A DNA stretch of 64,000 nucleotides from CAZEHS01 sp964649745 (GCA_964649745.1 CAZYQI010000006.1:56022-120021); one strand, 5' to 3'; counted from the first letter of the stretch, positions 24,384-33,725 are shown. The notes: generated by a model not told the origin, from the letters alone. A program made the numbers and translations.

Positions 24384-25673
24384 TTAATCCTGACGGATTA
24401 TGATTTGTTTTTCTGTTTCAACCCATTCTACACCAAAACCCAACTGTTCGGATACAGATCTTAATGGAATCAGCAGCCTGCCGTTGATAATCCGGGGGCG
24501 TTCCCCCAAAACAACCGGGGCGCCGTTGACCACCCCATTGGCAGAATCTGCATTCAGGATGATCTTCTGATCGGCAGATAGGATTGTAACCGTTCGCTCC
24601 TGAGCATTCCACTGTACTGTCGCTCCCAACTGCTCGAAAACTCCCCGAACGGGAATCATGGTAGCCCCCGCGGGGTTGACCGGTGATACATCCAATGTTA
24701 CAGACCGGTTCTCTGAACCCTGCTTCATAACGATGGTCGGTTGATCAAGGGTCAGGGTTACGGTTCGAATATATCGAACCGGCGACGTTGCCTTTTCGCT
24801 GCCCAGAACACCCTCCGCAACCTTGCTTCCCTGACTGTCTATAGTGATTTTTGCCGTGCCAAATTTATCGACGGTGAAATAAAGGGGTACGGACCATACG
24901 CCTGCGGCTTTGACTGAGCTGGCGTCGCCTCTTTGGATCGTAAGCCCCATGGTGCGGTCGTCAACACGGCGCATTTCCGTAATACTTCCGTTTTCAATAC
25001 CGGAAACAGCGCTTGCCTTCAGCATAGCCTGGGCATTGAGCCGGCTGTCGCTGTCTGAAAACCATGTGCCGTTTTCAAGGACCAGCCTGAAGCTCTGCTT
25101 TTCTGAAAAGGCATTAGGCTGGGGCTCCTTGATGGTTATCCACTGCTGGTTTTCCGGGGTGAAGCGGTATCCCGCATAGAGATTGTTCCCTCCGGGGACT
25201 GTGGCCATATCGTATATTCCGCTGGTTACAAGACTGTCCCGGCCGTCAATCTCGAGACTTATAACACCGGCATCGACAGCCCGGGCATAGATGGGAATAT
25301 TCCACCAAGCCTCCTGTCCTGCGGCACCGCCACGGTTCAGGGTGACCTCTAGGGCAGATTCTCCAAGGCGCATGACATTGATCGCCGAAAGAGCATCACT
25401 TTTCAACGTGTCCAGCGCCATTTGGTCTGGACCGCTCCCGCTGCTGTTTTCAAACCATTCTCCGTTTTGAATCTTCAACCGGAATGAAACCGGACCGGCG
25501 GCAAAGTCGCTGGCATTATGCTCTGCTATATGCAGATAGACAAATGCATTGCCGGGTTTAAACTGATAATCCTCTTTAACGGAAAGAACCCGATCAACAC
25601 TATTCTCACTGGCTCCAAAGGTCGGAGTCAGGCTTATGGCTGCCACCAACACGAGCAGCATCAGTTTTTTCAT
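24384..25673 (-). CDS. Secreted protein with copper-amine-oxidase N-terminal-like domain and internal duplication
   Basis: A 429-residue exported protein: signal peptide MKKLMLLVLVAAISLTPTFG, then two related ~130-residue segments (SFRLKIQNGEWFENSSG near 65 and SFRLVLENGTWFSDSDS near 195, each followed by a DxxVSG/DSQGSKV-like beta stretch), and a C-terminal Cu_amine_oxidN1-type domain (ATMIPVRGVFEQLGATVQWN; GRLLIPLRSVSEQLGFGVEW). In Firmicutes this domain is a common surface stalk module, not an oxidase. No enzyme motif is seen. A 13-of-14 Fur-like box lies about 100 bp upstream. Confidence 0.82.
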   Translation of the reverse strand: MKKLMLLVLVAAISLTPTFGASENSVDRVLSVKEDYQFKPGNAFVYLHIAEHNASDFAAGPVSFRLKIQNGEWFENSSGSGPDQMALDTLKSDALSAINVMRLGESALEVTLNRGGAAGQEAWWNIPIYARAVDAGVISLEIDGRDSLVTSGIYDMATVPGGNNLYAGYRFTPENQQWITIKEPQPNAFSEKQSFRLVLENGTWFSDSDSRLNAQAMLKASAVSGIENGSITEMRRVDDRTMGLTIQRGDASSVKAAGVWSVPLYFTVDKFGTAKITIDSQGSKVAEGVLGSEKATSPVRYIRTVTLTLDQPTIVMKQGSENRSVTLDVSPVNPAGATMIPVRGVFEQLGATVQWNAQERTVTILSADQKIILNADSANGVVNGAPVVLGERPRIINGRLLIPLRSVSEQLGFGVEWVETEKQIIIRQD

Positions 25674-25709
25674 ACCACATCACTCCTTTCATCATAGGCT
25701 TCTCCTCCT

Positions 25710-25715
25710 ATTATA
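25710..25715 (-). promoter_or_regulatory. -10 candidate for the gene at 24384
   Basis: The minus strand has GGTATAATAGG, an exact TATAAT about 37 bp before the start codon. No clear -35 is present, so an activator or the upstream Fur-like site may matter. Confidence 0.4.
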
Positions 25716-25774
25716 CCACCCACAAGAACATCTAACCCTCCGGAGTGGCTTTGTAACAGAAAAGTAATTTCATT

Positions 25775-25789
25775 TGATATTCATTATCA
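25775..25789 (-). promoter_or_regulatory. Fur-like box upstream of secreted protein gene
   Basis: TGATATTCATTATCA matches the 7-1-7 Fur consensus at 13 of 14 arm positions, the best in the window. It lies between the terminator of the methyltransferase gene and the gene at 24384, about 60 bp upstream of the TATAAT. Confidence 0.6.
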
Positions 25790-25800
25790 CTATAAGTGTA

Positions 25801-25836
25801 ACAAAATACCGCCCGGATGAAAAGCGGTATTTTTTA
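25801..25836 (-). terminator. Terminator of methyltransferase gene
   Basis: AAATACCGC (25804-25812) pairs with GCGGTATTT (25824-25832), with A/T tracts on both sides. Confidence 0.82.
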
Positions 25837-26502
25837 CATAACTCGGAGATAAAAAAGCCTGTTGTCGGTTTCATAATGAGGAAAGTGGATTCGCTGAATA
25901 TCCTCGATGAAAAAATAAGGGTTCAGCAGCTCCTCCAGCGCCTCATTGGATATGTTCCATAGGTAAAGACCTGATTCTTCCTGATAAAAATCCTCTCCCA
26001 GCTTGTGATAGGAGGGGTCTGAATCAATAATCTCTTTGGGTTGCCATGCGTTCAGTTTCAGCAGAACCCGGCCCCGATAGACCAGCACCCGGTGGATCTG
26101 CTTGATGAGATCGAAGGCATCCTCCGGAAGCATGTTGTCAATGATGTTAAATACAACAGCACCCTTAAAGCTGGCAGGCTCCAGTTCATGCAGACATCGA
26201 AGACCTCCGCTGACAAAAAAGGCACGTTCCTTCATCCCATAATCCTCTGCCACCGTATTGGCAAGATGAATGGCTTGCTGTGATAAGTCAATCCCAACCC
26301 CTCGCTGAACGCCCTTTTGCACAAGACGAAGCAGAACCCGACCGCTCCCGCAACCATAATCAATGATGCTGTCCGCTCCAGCCGCCAGCCAATCCAGAGC
26401 ATTCTCCAACAATTCCTGCGAAATGGTTTCTGTAGGGTTATAATGTCTCACTTTTTCAAATACCTGATCCCAATAAGCTGTGGTCAGTTCATAGCCTTTC
26501 AT
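25834..26502 (-). CDS. Class I SAM-dependent methyltransferase
   Basis: A 222-residue enzyme with motif I SIIDYGCGSGRVLLRL (about 45-60), the acidic loop GIDLSQQAI and a motif IV-like VVFNIIDNMLPEDA. Fold and size fit small-molecule methyltransferases; substrate unknown. GAGGTGG precedes the ATG. It lies downstream of purD beyond a hairpin and may be read from the pur operon or its own promoter. Confidence 0.88.
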   Translation of the reverse strand: MKGYELTTAYWDQVFEKVRHYNPTETISQELLENALDWLAAGADSIIDYGCGSGRVLLRLVQKGVQRGVGIDLSQQAIHLANTVAEDYGMKERAFFVSGGLRCLHELEPASFKGAVVFNIIDNMLPEDAFDLIKQIHRVLVYRGRVLLKLNAWQPKEIIDSDPSYHKLGEDFYQEESGLYLWNISNEALEELLNPYFFIEDIQRIHFPHYETDNRLFYLRVM

Positions 26503-26593
26503 TCTGCCACCTCAGGCCCTCTATACGTGCTGCATTTATTATATCACAGCTGCATACCTGCAGGCATAGAGGCTTCCAAGGAAATACCTTTTT

Positions 26594-26628
26594 AAATTCT
26601 AAAGCAGGGGTGCCCTGCTTCAGAATTT
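26594..26628 (-). terminator. Hairpin at the end of the pur operon
   Basis: AAATTCTAAAGCAGGG pairs with CCCTGCTTCAGAATTT (one mismatch) over 16 bp and includes the purD stop. No long T run follows on the minus strand, so termination may be partial. Confidence 0.6.
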
Positions 26629-27870
26629 TGCAATATCTGTTCGATATTGAGCCCCTGAGAATTCAACCATTCCGGCATTTTTAAGACATCGGCTCCGGGC
26701 TATCTCATAACTCTCTCCAATACTTGTAAGGTTGATCACTCTGCCCCCGGACGTGACAATTTCCCCGTTATCCTTGGCTGTGCCGGCATGGAATGCCATG
26801 CCATCCCGTATCTTGTCCAGTCCGGTAATAGGAAGTCCTCTGACAGAAGTTTCCGGATATCCGGGGGATGCCATCACCACTGTAACCGCCTTATCATCGG
26901 ACCATTCCAGCTTCACATCCGCCAGGCGGTGATCACATACCGCTTCAAGAACGTCGGCCAAATCGCTTTTCAATCTAACCAAAATGGATTGGGTCTCCGG
27001 ATCACCAAAACGCACATTGAACTCCAACACCTTGATTCCCGTCGGGGTCATCATGATCCCGATGAAAACAAGACCGCGATAGTCGTAATTTTCTGCTGCT
27101 ATTCCTTGCATGAACGGCTTCAACACAAGCTCCTGAACCTCACCTGCAATGGCATCCGTATAGTCCGGATTTGGGGAACAGGTGCCCATCCCCCCGGTGT
27201 TCAAGCCGCCATCGCCATCCAGAGCACGCTTGTAATCCCGGGCGCTTTCCAGCGGAAGGATGGTGATTCCGTCCACCAGACAGAGCACGGAGGCTTCGAT
27301 ACCGGTGAGGAATTCCTCTATCACAACGGTTTTTCCGGCTGCACCGAATTTTTCTTCCAGCATCATTTCCTTGAGAGCCGCCTCTGCTTCCTGTCGGTTC
27401 TCTGCAATGACGACACCTTTTCCGGCCGCCAGGCCGTCGGCCTTAATCACCACCGGAAACCCATAATCCTCCAGATGGTCCATGGCATTGTCCAAGCTGT
27501 CGAATTCGCCGTAGGCCGCGGTTGGAATGCCATATTTCATCATAAATTCCTTGGAAGCTTTTTTGCTTCCTTCCAAGGCTGCAGCTTCCTGGTCTGGTCC
27601 GAAGATTTGAAGCCCGGCTTCCCTAAACAGATTCACAATTCCCGCAACCAGAGGCATTTCCGGACCCACAATAGTCAGATCAATCCCTTTGTCCACGGCA
27701 AAGTCCCTTAACGCCTCCAGCTGATCGACGCCAATGGAGACACATTCAGCAATTTCACCAATTCCAGGATTCCCTGGGGCCGCATATATCTTCTGAACCC
27801 GAGGGCTTTGCGCCAGCTTCCAGACCAACGCATGCTCTCTACCGCCGCTACCGATGACAAGAACTTTCAT
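26620..27870 (-). CDS. purD: Phosphoribosylamine-glycine ligase PurD
   Basis: PurD joins 5-phosphoribosylamine and glycine with ATP (step 2 of purine synthesis). The 416-residue ATP-grasp protein has VLVIGSGGREHALVWKL at the N-terminus, VIKADGLAAGKGV for ATP binding, LNTGGMGTCSPNP and the metal-binding EFNVRFGDPETQ. GGAGG precedes the ATG. Last gene of the pur cluster; a repeat element separates it from purH. Confidence 0.97.
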   Translation of the reverse strand: MKVLVIGSGGREHALVWKLAQSPRVQKIYAAPGNPGIGEIAECVSIGVDQLEALRDFAVDKGIDLTIVGPEMPLVAGIVNLFREAGLQIFGPDQEAAALEGSKKASKEFMMKYGIPTAAYGEFDSLDNAMDHLEDYGFPVVIKADGLAAGKGVVIAENRQEAEAALKEMMLEEKFGAAGKTVVIEEFLTGIEASVLCLVDGITILPLESARDYKRALDGDGGLNTGGMGTCSPNPDYTDAIAGEVQELVLKPFMQGIAAENYDYRGLVFIGIMMTPTGIKVLEFNVRFGDPETQSILVRLKSDLADVLEAVCDHRLADVKLEWSDDKAVTVVMASPGYPETSVRGLPITGLDKIRDGMAFHAGTAKDNGEIVTSGGRVINLTSIGESYEIARSRCLKNAGMVEFSGAQYRTDIAKF

Positions 27871-27901
27871 AACACACCTCCAGGATTAAAAACATAAAGC
27901 C

Positions 27902-28010
27902 TAGCCGCAGATTAAAGGCGCTGAGGTGTGACGGGTTCTGTTGACCTCCCCCTCGAGAGGGAGACGAGGCAACACCGCGCACATAATCAGTCCGCTTCAT
28001 CTGCGGCAAA
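27902..28010. repeat. Inverted-repeat element a (purH-purD gap)
   Basis: GCCGCAGAT (27904-27912) and ATCTGCGGC (27999-28007) are perfect inverted ends of a ~105-bp insert that fills the purH-purD gap. Related to elements at 29579, 32900, 39188 and 48977. Confidence 0.65.
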
Positions 28011-28014
28011 ATGT

Positions 28015-29553
28015 CTAATGGTTAAAATGCCTTGTACCGGTAAATACCATGGCGATGCCGAGACGGTTGGCTGCATCGATCACTTCCTGATCCCGCATGG
28101 CGCCGCCCGGCTGAATGATGGCGGTAATCCCCGCCTTTGCTGCCGCTTCGATGGAATCGGAAAACGGAAAGAAGGCGTCGGAAGCCAACACCGCACCCCG
28201 GGATTTTTCACCTGCCTGGTTCACTGCAATTTCCAGTGCACCCACACGGTTTACCTGCCCTGGCCCGATTCCAACCGTAACACCGTCCTTCACGAGAACA
28301 ATGGCATTGGATTTCACATGCTTGCATACACTCCAGGCAAAGATCAGACTCGTCATCTCATCTTCTGTCGGTGCCTTATCCGTAATGGTTTCCAGTTTTT
28401 CGTAGGTAGCGCGGTTAATATCTTGAACAAGAAGGCCGCCGGTAACCCGTTTGAAGGTGTATTGATCCTCCGTTCCGGCAAACGCCGACGCTTCCATCCG
28501 AATCAGTCGGATATTTTTTTTCTTCTGAAGTACTTCAAGGGCATCCTTCTCAAATTCCGGCGCCAGAATAATCTCAAGGAACGTTTTTTCGAGTTCCAGA
28601 GCGGTTTCCAGATTCACCGACCGGTTCAGCGCTACGATACCGCCGTAGATGGATACCGGATCGGCCCCATGGGCTTTCTGATAGGCCTCGCAGAGAGTCT
28701 TTCCAACCGCCACTCCGCAGGGATTGGCGTGCTTGACCGCTACGGCTGCCGGTTCTGAAAACTCGCGGATAATGGTCATGGCCGCATCACCGTCTGCGAT
28801 ATTGTTGTAGGACAGTTCCTTTCCATGGAGCTGCTCCCCGGCTGCAATGCTCCCGATCACCGCTATGGGCTGCTTGTAGAACGCCGCCTGCTGATGGGGA
28901 TTCTCACCATAACGGAGATCCTGAACCTTTTCAAAGGTAAGCGTCAGCTTTTCAGCCCAGGGATTGATATTCGCCGCTTTCATAAGGTATTGGGCAATCA
29001 GGGCATCATAAGCCGCTGTATGCTGGAACACCTTTACCGCCAGCTCGTAACGGAGGGCTTTGTCGGCAGCGGAGGGCGCCTTTATGGAATCGAGAACCTT
29101 CCCGTAATCCATGGGATCCACCAGCACGAATACATCTGCATGATTCTTCGCCGCACTTCGCAGCATAGAAGGGCCGCCGATATCAATCTGCTCAATGGCT
29201 TCCGGCAAGGTGACATTGGGATTCGAAATGGTTGCCTTGAACGGATACAGATTGATGACCACCAGATCGATGGGCATAATCCCCAGCTTGGCGATCTGCG
29301 CCATATGTTCCGGCAGGTCCCGGCGGGCAAGAAGGCCCCCGTGGATGGCGGGGTGAAGGGTTTTAACCCGCCCGTCCAGACACTCGGGAAAGCCGGTTAC
29401 ATCGGAAACCGCCGTGACCGGCACGCCTGCCTTGCTGAGCAGATCGGCCGTTCCGCCGGTGGATAGGATCTCAAAATCCAAGGCAATAAGCGCCTGTGCG
29501 AATTCGAGAATCCCCGCTTTATCGGAAACGCTTATAAGTGCACGTTTTTTCAT
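28015..29553 (-). CDS. purH: Bifunctional AICAR formyltransferase / IMP cyclohydrolase PurH
   Basis: PurH performs the last two purine steps. The 512-residue protein has the cyclohydrolase domain first (ALISVSDKAGILEFAQ; GGTADLLSKAGVPVT; RVKTLHPAIHGGLLARR) and then the formyltransferase domain (DLRYGENPHQQAAFY; VKHANPCGVAVG; RSVNLETALELE). ATG 29553 has GGAGG ahead; an upstream extension runs into the repeat element and is rejected. Repeat elements flank the gene on both sides. Confidence 0.97.
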   Translation of the reverse strand: MKKRALISVSDKAGILEFAQALIALDFEILSTGGTADLLSKAGVPVTAVSDVTGFPECLDGRVKTLHPAIHGGLLARRDLPEHMAQIAKLGIMPIDLVVINLYPFKATISNPNVTLPEAIEQIDIGGPSMLRSAAKNHADVFVLVDPMDYGKVLDSIKAPSAADKALRYELAVKVFQHTAAYDALIAQYLMKAANINPWAEKLTLTFEKVQDLRYGENPHQQAAFYKQPIAVIGSIAAGEQLHGKELSYNNIADGDAAMTIIREFSEPAAVAVKHANPCGVAVGKTLCEAYQKAHGADPVSIYGGIVALNRSVNLETALELEKTFLEIILAPEFEKDALEVLQKKKNIRLIRMEASAFAGTEDQYTFKRVTGGLLVQDINRATYEKLETITDKAPTEDEMTSLIFAWSVCKHVKSNAIVLVKDGVTVGIGPGQVNRVGALEIAVNQAGEKSRGAVLASDAFFPFSDSIEAAAKAGITAIIQPGGAMRDQEVIDAANRLGIAMVFTGTRHFNH

Positions 29554-29578
29554 AAAAACCTCCAGATTAAAATCCATT

Positions 29579-29731
29579 GCCGCAGATGTCGCAGATGAAA
29601 AGCGATGGGTTATGACTACGTTCACCAAAGGCTGTCATTCATTGAATTTGCAGCAATACACCAGATACACCATATAGCACGCAGTCAGGAGCAGTAAATC
29701 ACCCTTGGTCTTCATCTGCGACATCTGCGGC
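29579..29731. repeat. Inverted-repeat element b with perfect 21-bp ends (purN-purH gap)
   Basis: Positions 29579-29599 and 29711-29731 are perfect 21-bp inverted repeats (each end GCCGCAGATG, then TCGCAGATGAA). The 153-bp element fills the purN-purH gap; the purN stop codon begins in its right edge. No ORF inside. Confidence 0.8.
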
Positions 29732-30369
29732 TAAAGGTTTAAATCCTTATTTATCCATGGCCTTCCATCGATCCACTGGATCCTGTCTTCGGCCGCGGCC
29801 TTCACCGCCTCCAGCAGTATCCGGTGTTCAACGACAAGCACCCGCTTTTGCAGGGACTCTGCCGTGTCGTCGGGAAGAACGGGTACGGTTTCCTGAAGCA
29901 GGATCGGCCCTGTGTCCGCGCCTTCGTCGACAAAATGCACCGTGGCCCCGCTTACCTTTACGCCCCGGTCAAGTGCTGCCTCGTGTACCTTCAGGCCATG
30001 GTAGCCCATGCCGCAGAACGAGGGGATCAGGGCCGGATGAATGTTGAGGATCCGCCGGGTATAACGCTTTGTTACTTCCGGGGGCAGGATATCGAGATAC
30101 CCGGCCAGGACAACCCAGTGGATACCACGGGTCTCCAGGGCTTCCAGAAGCGCCTGGCCGCGGGTCTGGGCTTCTGGATAATTTCCCCGCCCGATATAGA
30201 GCGCTTCCACCCCTGCCGCCTTGGCCCTTTCCAGGCCGAAGGCATCCCGGCGGTTCGATACGACCAGTACGATGCTTGCAGCCCTGCTGTCCGAACAGAT
30301 TCCGTCCAGAAGCACCTGAAGATTTGTGCCGCCTCCGGAAACAAGGACAGCAATCCGCTTTATTTCCAT
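29731..30369 (-). CDS. purN: Phosphoribosylglycinamide formyltransferase PurN
   Basis: PurN transfers formyl from 10-formyl-THF to GAR. The 212-residue protein has IAVLVSGGGTNLQVLLDG, the catalytic ILNIHPALIPSF (Asn, His) and GATVHFVDEGADTGPI (catalytic Asp). ATG 30369 lies inside the purM end (10-bp overlap), giving the normal start; a longer frame is spurious. The last few codons and stop lie in the flank of repeat element b, so the C-terminus may have been altered by it. Confidence 0.95.
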   Translation of the reverse strand: MEIKRIAVLVSGGGTNLQVLLDGICSDSRAASIVLVVSNRRDAFGLERAKAAGVEALYIGRGNYPEAQTRGQALLEALETRGIHWVVLAGYLDILPPEVTKRYTRRILNIHPALIPSFCGMGYHGLKVHEAALDRGVKVSGATVHFVDEGADTGPILLQETVPVLPDDTAESLQKRVLVVEHRILLEAVKAAAEDRIQWIDGRPWINKDLNL

Positions 30370-31394
30370 AGCTGAACCTTTCCTGTACCCGGAACCATTT
30401 CGCCAATGCGGCAAACCGTTTCGCCAAGCGATTCGGCGACTTTCAGAAATTCTGCTTCACGGGCAGGGTCAATGGCCATGACCATGCCGAGACCCATGTT
30501 GAAGGTGTTGAACAGATCATCCTCTTCAAGACCCGCTTCACGGGCCATCACCTGGAACACAGGCAGGATCGGCCAGCTGCCGATTTGGATGCGTGCATCC
30601 AGTTCCTTGCCGTACATCCGGGGAATATTCTCATGGAATCCGCCCCCGGTGATATGGGCCATACCGTGAATTGCACCGGTTTTCATCAGCTCCAGTACCG
30701 GCTTGACATAAATCCGAGTTGGCGTTAAAAGCGTTTCGCCCAGGGTTCCCGACAGGCCGTCAATTGTATCCGTTACCCCCATGCCCAGCTTGTCGAAGAA
30801 GAGCTTACGCACCAGGGAAAAGCCATTGGAATGAACGCCGCTGGAGGGCAATCCGTAAAGGATATCCCCTGCCGCCACCTTGCTGCCGTCGATGATGCGG
30901 CTTCGGTCTACAACCCCCACGGCAAAACCGGCGATATCGTATTCCCCTTCGGCGTAAAAGCCCGGCATTTCCGCGGTTTCCCCTCCGATAAGGGAACAGC
31001 CCGCCTTGATACAGCCCTCGGCCACACCCTTGACGATATCGGCGGCAACCTCCGCTTCCAGCTTGCCCGTGGCGATGTAATCAAGAAAGAACAGGGGCGT
31101 GGCCCCCTGACAAAGCACATCGTTGACGCACATGGCTACAGCATCTTCCCCTACGGTATCGTGGCGGTCCATAAGGAATGCAATCTTCAGCTTGGTTCCC
31201 ACCCCGTCGGTTCCGGCTACCAGTACCGGCTCCGTAAGGTTGGTCATATCCAGCTTGAACAGGGCTCCGAAACTGCCGAGCCCTGTCAATACGCTGGGGG
31301 TGAAAGTGCGCTGAACGTGTTTCTTCATCATATCCACTGCCCGGTATCCCTCTTCAATGGATACACCGGCATCTGCATAGGTCAGTTTGCTCAC
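30360..31394 (-). CDS. purM: Phosphoribosylformylglycinamidine cyclo-ligase PurM
   Basis: PurM closes the imidazole ring to give AIR. The 344-residue protein has LTYADAGVSIEEGYRAVDMM at the start, VAGTDGVGTKLKIA, GGETAEMPGFY and ITGGGFHENIPRM. The start is GTG 31394, preceded by AAGGAGGGG; no nearby in-frame ATG fits. It overlaps purN by 10 bp and lies 13 bp after purF, so the three are translationally linked. Confidence 0.96.
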   Translation of the reverse strand: MSKLTYADAGVSIEEGYRAVDMMKKHVQRTFTPSVLTGLGSFGALFKLDMTNLTEPVLVAGTDGVGTKLKIAFLMDRHDTVGEDAVAMCVNDVLCQGATPLFFLDYIATGKLEAEVAADIVKGVAEGCIKAGCSLIGGETAEMPGFYAEGEYDIAGFAVGVVDRSRIIDGSKVAAGDILYGLPSSGVHSNGFSLVRKLFFDKLGMGVTDTIDGLSGTLGETLLTPTRIYVKPVLELMKTGAIHGMAHITGGGFHENIPRMYGKELDARIQIGSWPILPVFQVMAREAGLEEDDLFNTFNMGLGMVMAIDPAREAEFLKVAESLGETVCRIGEMVPGTGKVQLWK

Positions 31395-31407
31395 TTTGCC
31401 CCTCCTT

Positions 31408-32826
31408 CTATTTTTTTTCAAGCAAGAACTTATCTACTTCATCCGGAACCGCCATGGGGTAATCTCCGCTGAAGCAGGCGGTGCAAAGGTTCACGCCACC
31501 GGTGCCGATGGATTCTACCAAGCCCTCTTTGCTGATGAATCCAAGGCTGTCCGCGTGGATCATCTCACGGATCTCTTCAACGCTGTGCATGGCGCCAACC
31601 AACTGCTGCCGGTTGGGCGTATCGATTCCGAAGTAGCAGGAATAGCAGACCGGCGGGGAGGATACACGGACGTGAACCTCTTTGGCCCCGGCTTCCTTCA
31701 GCATATCCACAATGCGGCGGGAGGTGGTACCGCGAACGATGGAATCGTCGATAAGCACCAGCCGCTTCCCTTCCACATTCTCTTTAAGCACGTTGAGTTT
31801 CAGGCGTACGGCCAGCTCCCTGGACTTCTGATCCGGCTGAATGAAGGTCCGGCCCATGTATTTGTTCTTGATCAGTCCCACCAGATAGGGAATGCCGGAG
31901 GCCTCCGCATAACCGGTAGCCGCAGCGGTTCCGGAATCGGGTACCGCCATGACCAGATCCGCCACTGCAGGGTGCTCTTTTGCCAAGATCTTTCCGGCTT
32001 CCCGACGGGTACGGTATACGCTGCGGCCGTCCATAATGCTGTCCGGCCGTGCGAAATAGACATATTCAAACGAGCAAACCGCTTTTTTGCGGGAGGTATC
32101 ATAATAGAACGAATTTACACCGGTTTCATCAATAATGACAATTTCTCCCTTATCGATATCCCGCATGAATTTGGCCCCCACCACGTCCAGGGCACAGGTT
32201 TCAGAGGCCAGCACATAGCCGTCGTCCAGCATGCCCAGGCAAAGCGGCCGAAGGCCGTTTGGATCCCGCACACCAATGAGCTTGCCGTCCCATAGGATCG
32301 TAAGGGCATAGGCCCCCTTGATCTGCTTCACCGTTTCAATCAGAGCGTCCTTGAAGCCCAGCTTGTAATTGCGGGCAATGAGATTGGCGATTACTTCACT
32401 GTCGATGGAGGTCTGAAAAATGGAGCCCTCTTCTTCCAGCTGGTCTCTCAACTCGGCGGCATTGATCAGGTTGCCGTTATGACCCAGGGCGATGCTGCCG
32501 CCCTTGTATTGCACGACCAGGGGCTGAGCGTTGTTCACAAAGCTTTGTCCGGTGGTGGAATAGCGCACATGGCCGATGCCGATGTCACCCTCCAGTTTGC
32601 CCAAGGTCCTGTCATTGAACACTTCCTGAACCAGGCCCATTTCTTTATAAGAATTAATTTGTCCGCCACTGGAAACCGCAATTCCTGCGCTTTCCTGTCC
32701 ACGGTGCTGCAGGGCCACAAGGCCGAAGCAGATCATCTGAGGCACATTGTCGCGACCAGGTGCGTGGATTCCCATAACACCGCATTCTTCACCTAACTTA
32801 TCCCAAGGCATTTCATGAGTTTGCAT
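31408..32826 (-). CDS. purF: Amidophosphoribosyltransferase PurF
   Basis: PurF makes phosphoribosylamine from PRPP and glutamine, the committed step. The 472-residue protein starts with a 14-residue propeptide before the catalytic Cys (EECGVMGIHAP), then a class II glutaminase domain (VRYSTTGQSFVNNAQP; LGHNGNLINA) and a PRTase domain with the PRPP loop VLIDDSIVRGTTSR. C-terminal Cys residues (VCYSCYFGID; NLCTACFSGDYP) fit an Fe-S form like the B. subtilis enzyme. ATG 32826 has AAAGGA ahead. Confidence 0.97.
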   Translation of the reverse strand: MQTHEMPWDKLGEECGVMGIHAPGRDNVPQMICFGLVALQHRGQESAGIAVSSGGQINSYKEMGLVQEVFNDRTLGKLEGDIGIGHVRYSTTGQSFVNNAQPLVVQYKGGSIALGHNGNLINAAELRDQLEEEGSIFQTSIDSEVIANLIARNYKLGFKDALIETVKQIKGAYALTILWDGKLIGVRDPNGLRPLCLGMLDDGYVLASETCALDVVGAKFMRDIDKGEIVIIDETGVNSFYYDTSRKKAVCSFEYVYFARPDSIMDGRSVYRTRREAGKILAKEHPAVADLVMAVPDSGTAAATGYAEASGIPYLVGLIKNKYMGRTFIQPDQKSRELAVRLKLNVLKENVEGKRLVLIDDSIVRGTTSRRIVDMLKEAGAKEVHVRVSSPPVCYSCYFGIDTPNRQQLVGAMHSVEEIREMIHADSLGFISKEGLVESIGTGGVNLCTACFSGDYPMAVPDEVDKFLLEKK

Positions 32827-32899
32827 TTTCAAGTCCTTTCTATTCTCTGTTTTAAACCTCAGCCCAATGCAGAAATCCAGAATCAATTCAAAAAGCTCT

Positions 32900-32997
32900 G
32901 CCACGGATATCACGGATTTTCACGGATTGAAGATTTGTTCCGCATAAAGCGTACCATTTTATGAATCTTCTCCGTGCTTATCTGTGTTATCCGTGGC
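32900..32997. repeat. Inverted-repeat element c (purC-purF gap)
   Basis: GCCACGGATATCACGGAT with further CACGGAT copies on the left (32900-32930) face an imperfect inverse on the right (32971-32997). The CACGGAT motif repeats at about 10-bp steps. It fills the purC-purF gap. Confidence 0.7.
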
Positions 32998-33008
32998 TAT
33001 GAATTTTT

Positions 33009-33713
33009 TTAGTCTTCTATCCGGTGCAATACTTCCTGGTATACTTCCTCAACACCGCCAAGATCCCTGCGGAAGCGGTCTTTATCCAGTTTCTTGTTGG
33101 TCTCTACGTCCCAAAGGCGGCAGGTATCCGGGGAGATTTCGTCGGCCAGAATCACCTTCCCCTCATACATACCGAACTCCAGCTTGAAATCGATGAGCTT
33201 CATCTTGCGTTCAAGGAAGTAGGCTTTAAGCAGATCGTTGACGCGGAAGGCGTATTCCCGGATCACAGCCAGTTGTTCCCGGGTTGCCAAACCCATGGCC
33301 ACGGCGTGGTCATCATTGATCAGAGGATCCCCGAAGGCATCGTTCTTGTAGCTGAACTCCAGAGTGCTGATCTGAAGCGGCGTCCCCTCTTCAATACCCA
33401 GCCGCTTGGACATGGAGCCTGCAGCAACGTTGCGGATAATGACTTCCAAGGGGAGGATCGTTACCGCCTTGACCACCATCTCCCGATCATTCATCAGCTC
33501 TTCAAAGTGCGTGGGAACGCCATTGGCTTCCAGCATCTTGAACAGATGGGCTGACATCCGGTTGTTCACAACTCCCTTTCCCAGGATGGTGCCCTTCTTC
33601 TCGCCGTTGAAAGCAGTGGCATCGTCCTTATATTGCACCACATAACGCTTAGGATCCTCCGTGCGGTAAACCCTTTTGGCCTTTCCTTCGTACAGCATCT
33701 CCTGCATTTCCAT
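33009..33713 (-). CDS. purC: SAICAR synthetase PurC
   Basis: PurC condenses CAIR with aspartate. The 234-residue protein has the short bacterial form: LYEGKAKRVYRT, VVQYKDDATAFNGEKK, PLEVIIRNVAAGSMSKR, LIDFKLEFG and LADEISPDTCRLWD. Several ATGs lie close together; ATG 33713 is chosen since GGAGG stands six bases ahead. It starts 12 bp after purE. Confidence 0.97.
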   Translation of the reverse strand: MEMQEMLYEGKAKRVYRTEDPKRYVVQYKDDATAFNGEKKGTILGKGVVNNRMSAHLFKMLEANGVPTHFEELMNDREMVVKAVTILPLEVIIRNVAAGSMSKRLGIEEGTPLQISTLEFSYKNDAFGDPLINDDHAVAMGLATREQLAVIREYAFRVNDLLKAYFLERKMKLIDFKLEFGMYEGKVILADEISPDTCRLWDVETNKKLDKDRFRRDLGGVEEVYQEVLHRIED

Positions 33714-33725
33714 GATCATCCTCCA

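Noticed and set aside
29554..29628. N-terminal extension of PurH from 29628
   Set aside because: It runs through the repeat element, has no ribosome site, and the family start is at 29553 after GGAGG.
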